A stretch of 6,536 nucleotides of DNA from an uncultured Eggerthella sp. GTDB lineage: Bacteria > Actinomycetota > Coriobacteriia > Coriobacteriales > Eggerthellaceae. Position 1 is the stretch's first letter. Every line of letters starts with the position of its first letter. The stretch is taken from positions 1 through 6,536 of the forward strand of contig UQVJ01000093.1 of the NCBI GenBank assembly GCA_900544455.1, read 5' to 3'. Both the position numbers and the translations under genes were made by a program. This document shows positions 5,898-6,536 of the stretch, piece after piece. The notes below the pieces were generated by a model. That model ran no database searches, was not told the DNA's origin, and saw only the letters and a program-made list of their open reading frames with translations.

Positions 5898-6536
5898 TTT
5901 TCGTGACTGTATATCTTTTTTCTGAAATAGTGCTCCGCTTCGATAGGCTTCCATGAATTCCTGGAAATCGCGTTCATTTTGATTGGCGTATTCTTCCGCA
6001 AATGAAACGATTGCGCGGTCGAAAGTGTCGCTTTTCCCCAGATAGCCTGCTATAGTAAACCGATTTCCGGTTCGAGCGTGAGCATGGGCAAGCGTCCAAC
6101 CGCAGATTTTGCCAAGTGAAGTAAGTTCTTCTGCGCCAATTGCGTTTAAATCAAACGACCCTTTTCCGTCCCATAGTTGGCGCACGTAGAAGTCGTGTAC
6201 TTTTCCGTCTAATCCTACTGCCCGCGTCCATCCGAGAAAGATATCGCTGGCTGTTTGCATGGCTCGTTGACCCTCAACTACTCGTTGTCCGTGCTGCAGG
6301 AAAGGTGCCTTTCCCGCATAGCGTTCCAATACCGATTTCTGCGCTTCTTTGATTTGCAGCACAAGCACGTCATTCGAACTGCTTCCTTCAAGTACTACAA
6401 TCCATGCCCGGGTGCCGACGCTCCCAACACCTACCACTTTTCGAGCAATGTCGACAGCACGATATTGCCTTACGAGGTGTCGTTTGTCGCGAGCTAGGCT
6501 TTTACGGTACTCGGCGAGAACCAAAGAGATGAATTC
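5889..6536 (-). CDS. DUF2252 family protein, C-terminal part (5' end missing)
   Basis: The frame is open from the right edge to TGA at 5889, giving 215 residues. The family is about twice that long, so the N-terminal half lies outside. Seen: RKVVGVGSVGTRAWIVVLEG, LQIKEAQKSVLERYAG, HGQRVVEGQRAMQTASDIFLG, FYVRQLWDGKGS, CGWTLAHAHARTGN and GYLGKSDTFDRAIVSFAEEY followed by ANQNERDF. These are closely spaced family signatures and make the assignment firm. A TTG at 6524 lies inside the frame but is not a likely start. Known: DUF2252 is a widespread uncharacterised cytoplasmic family, often annotated as related to kinase-like folds; no substrate is established. It converges on the small plus-strand gene with a nine-base overlap, and no terminator is seen between them. 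Confidence 0.93.
   Translation of the reverse strand, partial: EFISLVLAEYRKSLARDKRHLVRQYRAVDIARKVVGVGSVGTRAWIVVLEGSSSNDVLVLQIKEAQKSVLERYAGKAPFLQHGQRVVEGQRAMQTASDIFLGWTRAVGLDGKVHDFYVRQLWDGKGSFDLNAIGAEELTSLGKICGWTLAHAHARTGNRFTIAGYLGKSDTFDRAIVSFAEEYANQNERDFQEFMEAYRSGALFQKKDIQSRKLL

Noticed and set aside
6531..6536. EcoRI site (GAATTC) at the right end as a cloning junction
   Set aside because: The DUF2252 frame reads smoothly through it and a six-base site at an edge is unremarkable; GAATTC also occurs elsewhere in the window.

Overview
The window looks like one end of a chromosomal contig from a Gram-positive bacterium of moderate G+C content. The DUF2252 gene, the microbial-type PARG-like gene and the style of the efflux gene suggest Actinomycetota, perhaps class Coriobacteriia. 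That placement is inference from family resemblance, because no rRNA or marker gene is present. Five of the six confident genes, and both partial ones, lie on the minus strand. One small gene lies on the plus strand. I see no CRISPR array, tRNA, rRNA, transposase or phage gene.

Right to left along the minus strand, the layout is as follows. At 5889-6536 is the C-terminal half of a DUF2252 protein that runs off the right edge. Its 3' end overlaps by 9 bases the 3' end of a small plus-strand gene (5685-5897) for a predicted exported or membrane-anchored peptide. At 4614-5459 is a TIGR02452/DUF2263 protein (microbial poly(ADP-ribose) glycohydrolase fold) with an altered catalytic motif, closed by a strong intrinsic terminator. 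Next is a two-gene unit of a pyridoxal/pyridoxamine kinase (3673-4500) and a TatD-associated-type radical SAM protein (3016-3633), also closed by an intrinsic terminator.

A 564-base intergenic stretch (2452-3015) follows. It holds no convincing gene but does hold a 39-base near-palindrome and two matching 18-base operator-like palindromes 32 bases apart. Then comes a TetR-family regulator (1804-2451) and, in the same direction, a 14-helix DHA2 (EmrB/QacA-type) drug efflux transporter that starts at GTG 1575 and runs off the left edge. The transporter carries the start of a C-terminal CBS domain. Between tetR and the transporter, a consensus -10 box lies upstream of a perfect 13-bp-stem intrinsic terminator, which itself lies just before the transporter's ribosome binding site. 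This suggests conditional termination (attenuation), or an operator that also forms a hairpin.

TetR and the transporter read as a regulator/efflux pair. The kinase and radical SAM gene read as an operon, but their joint role is unknown. The first nine bases of the window match the end of the standard Illumina adapter and break the expected CBS sequence, so the left edge is probably a contig end with untrimmed adapter.
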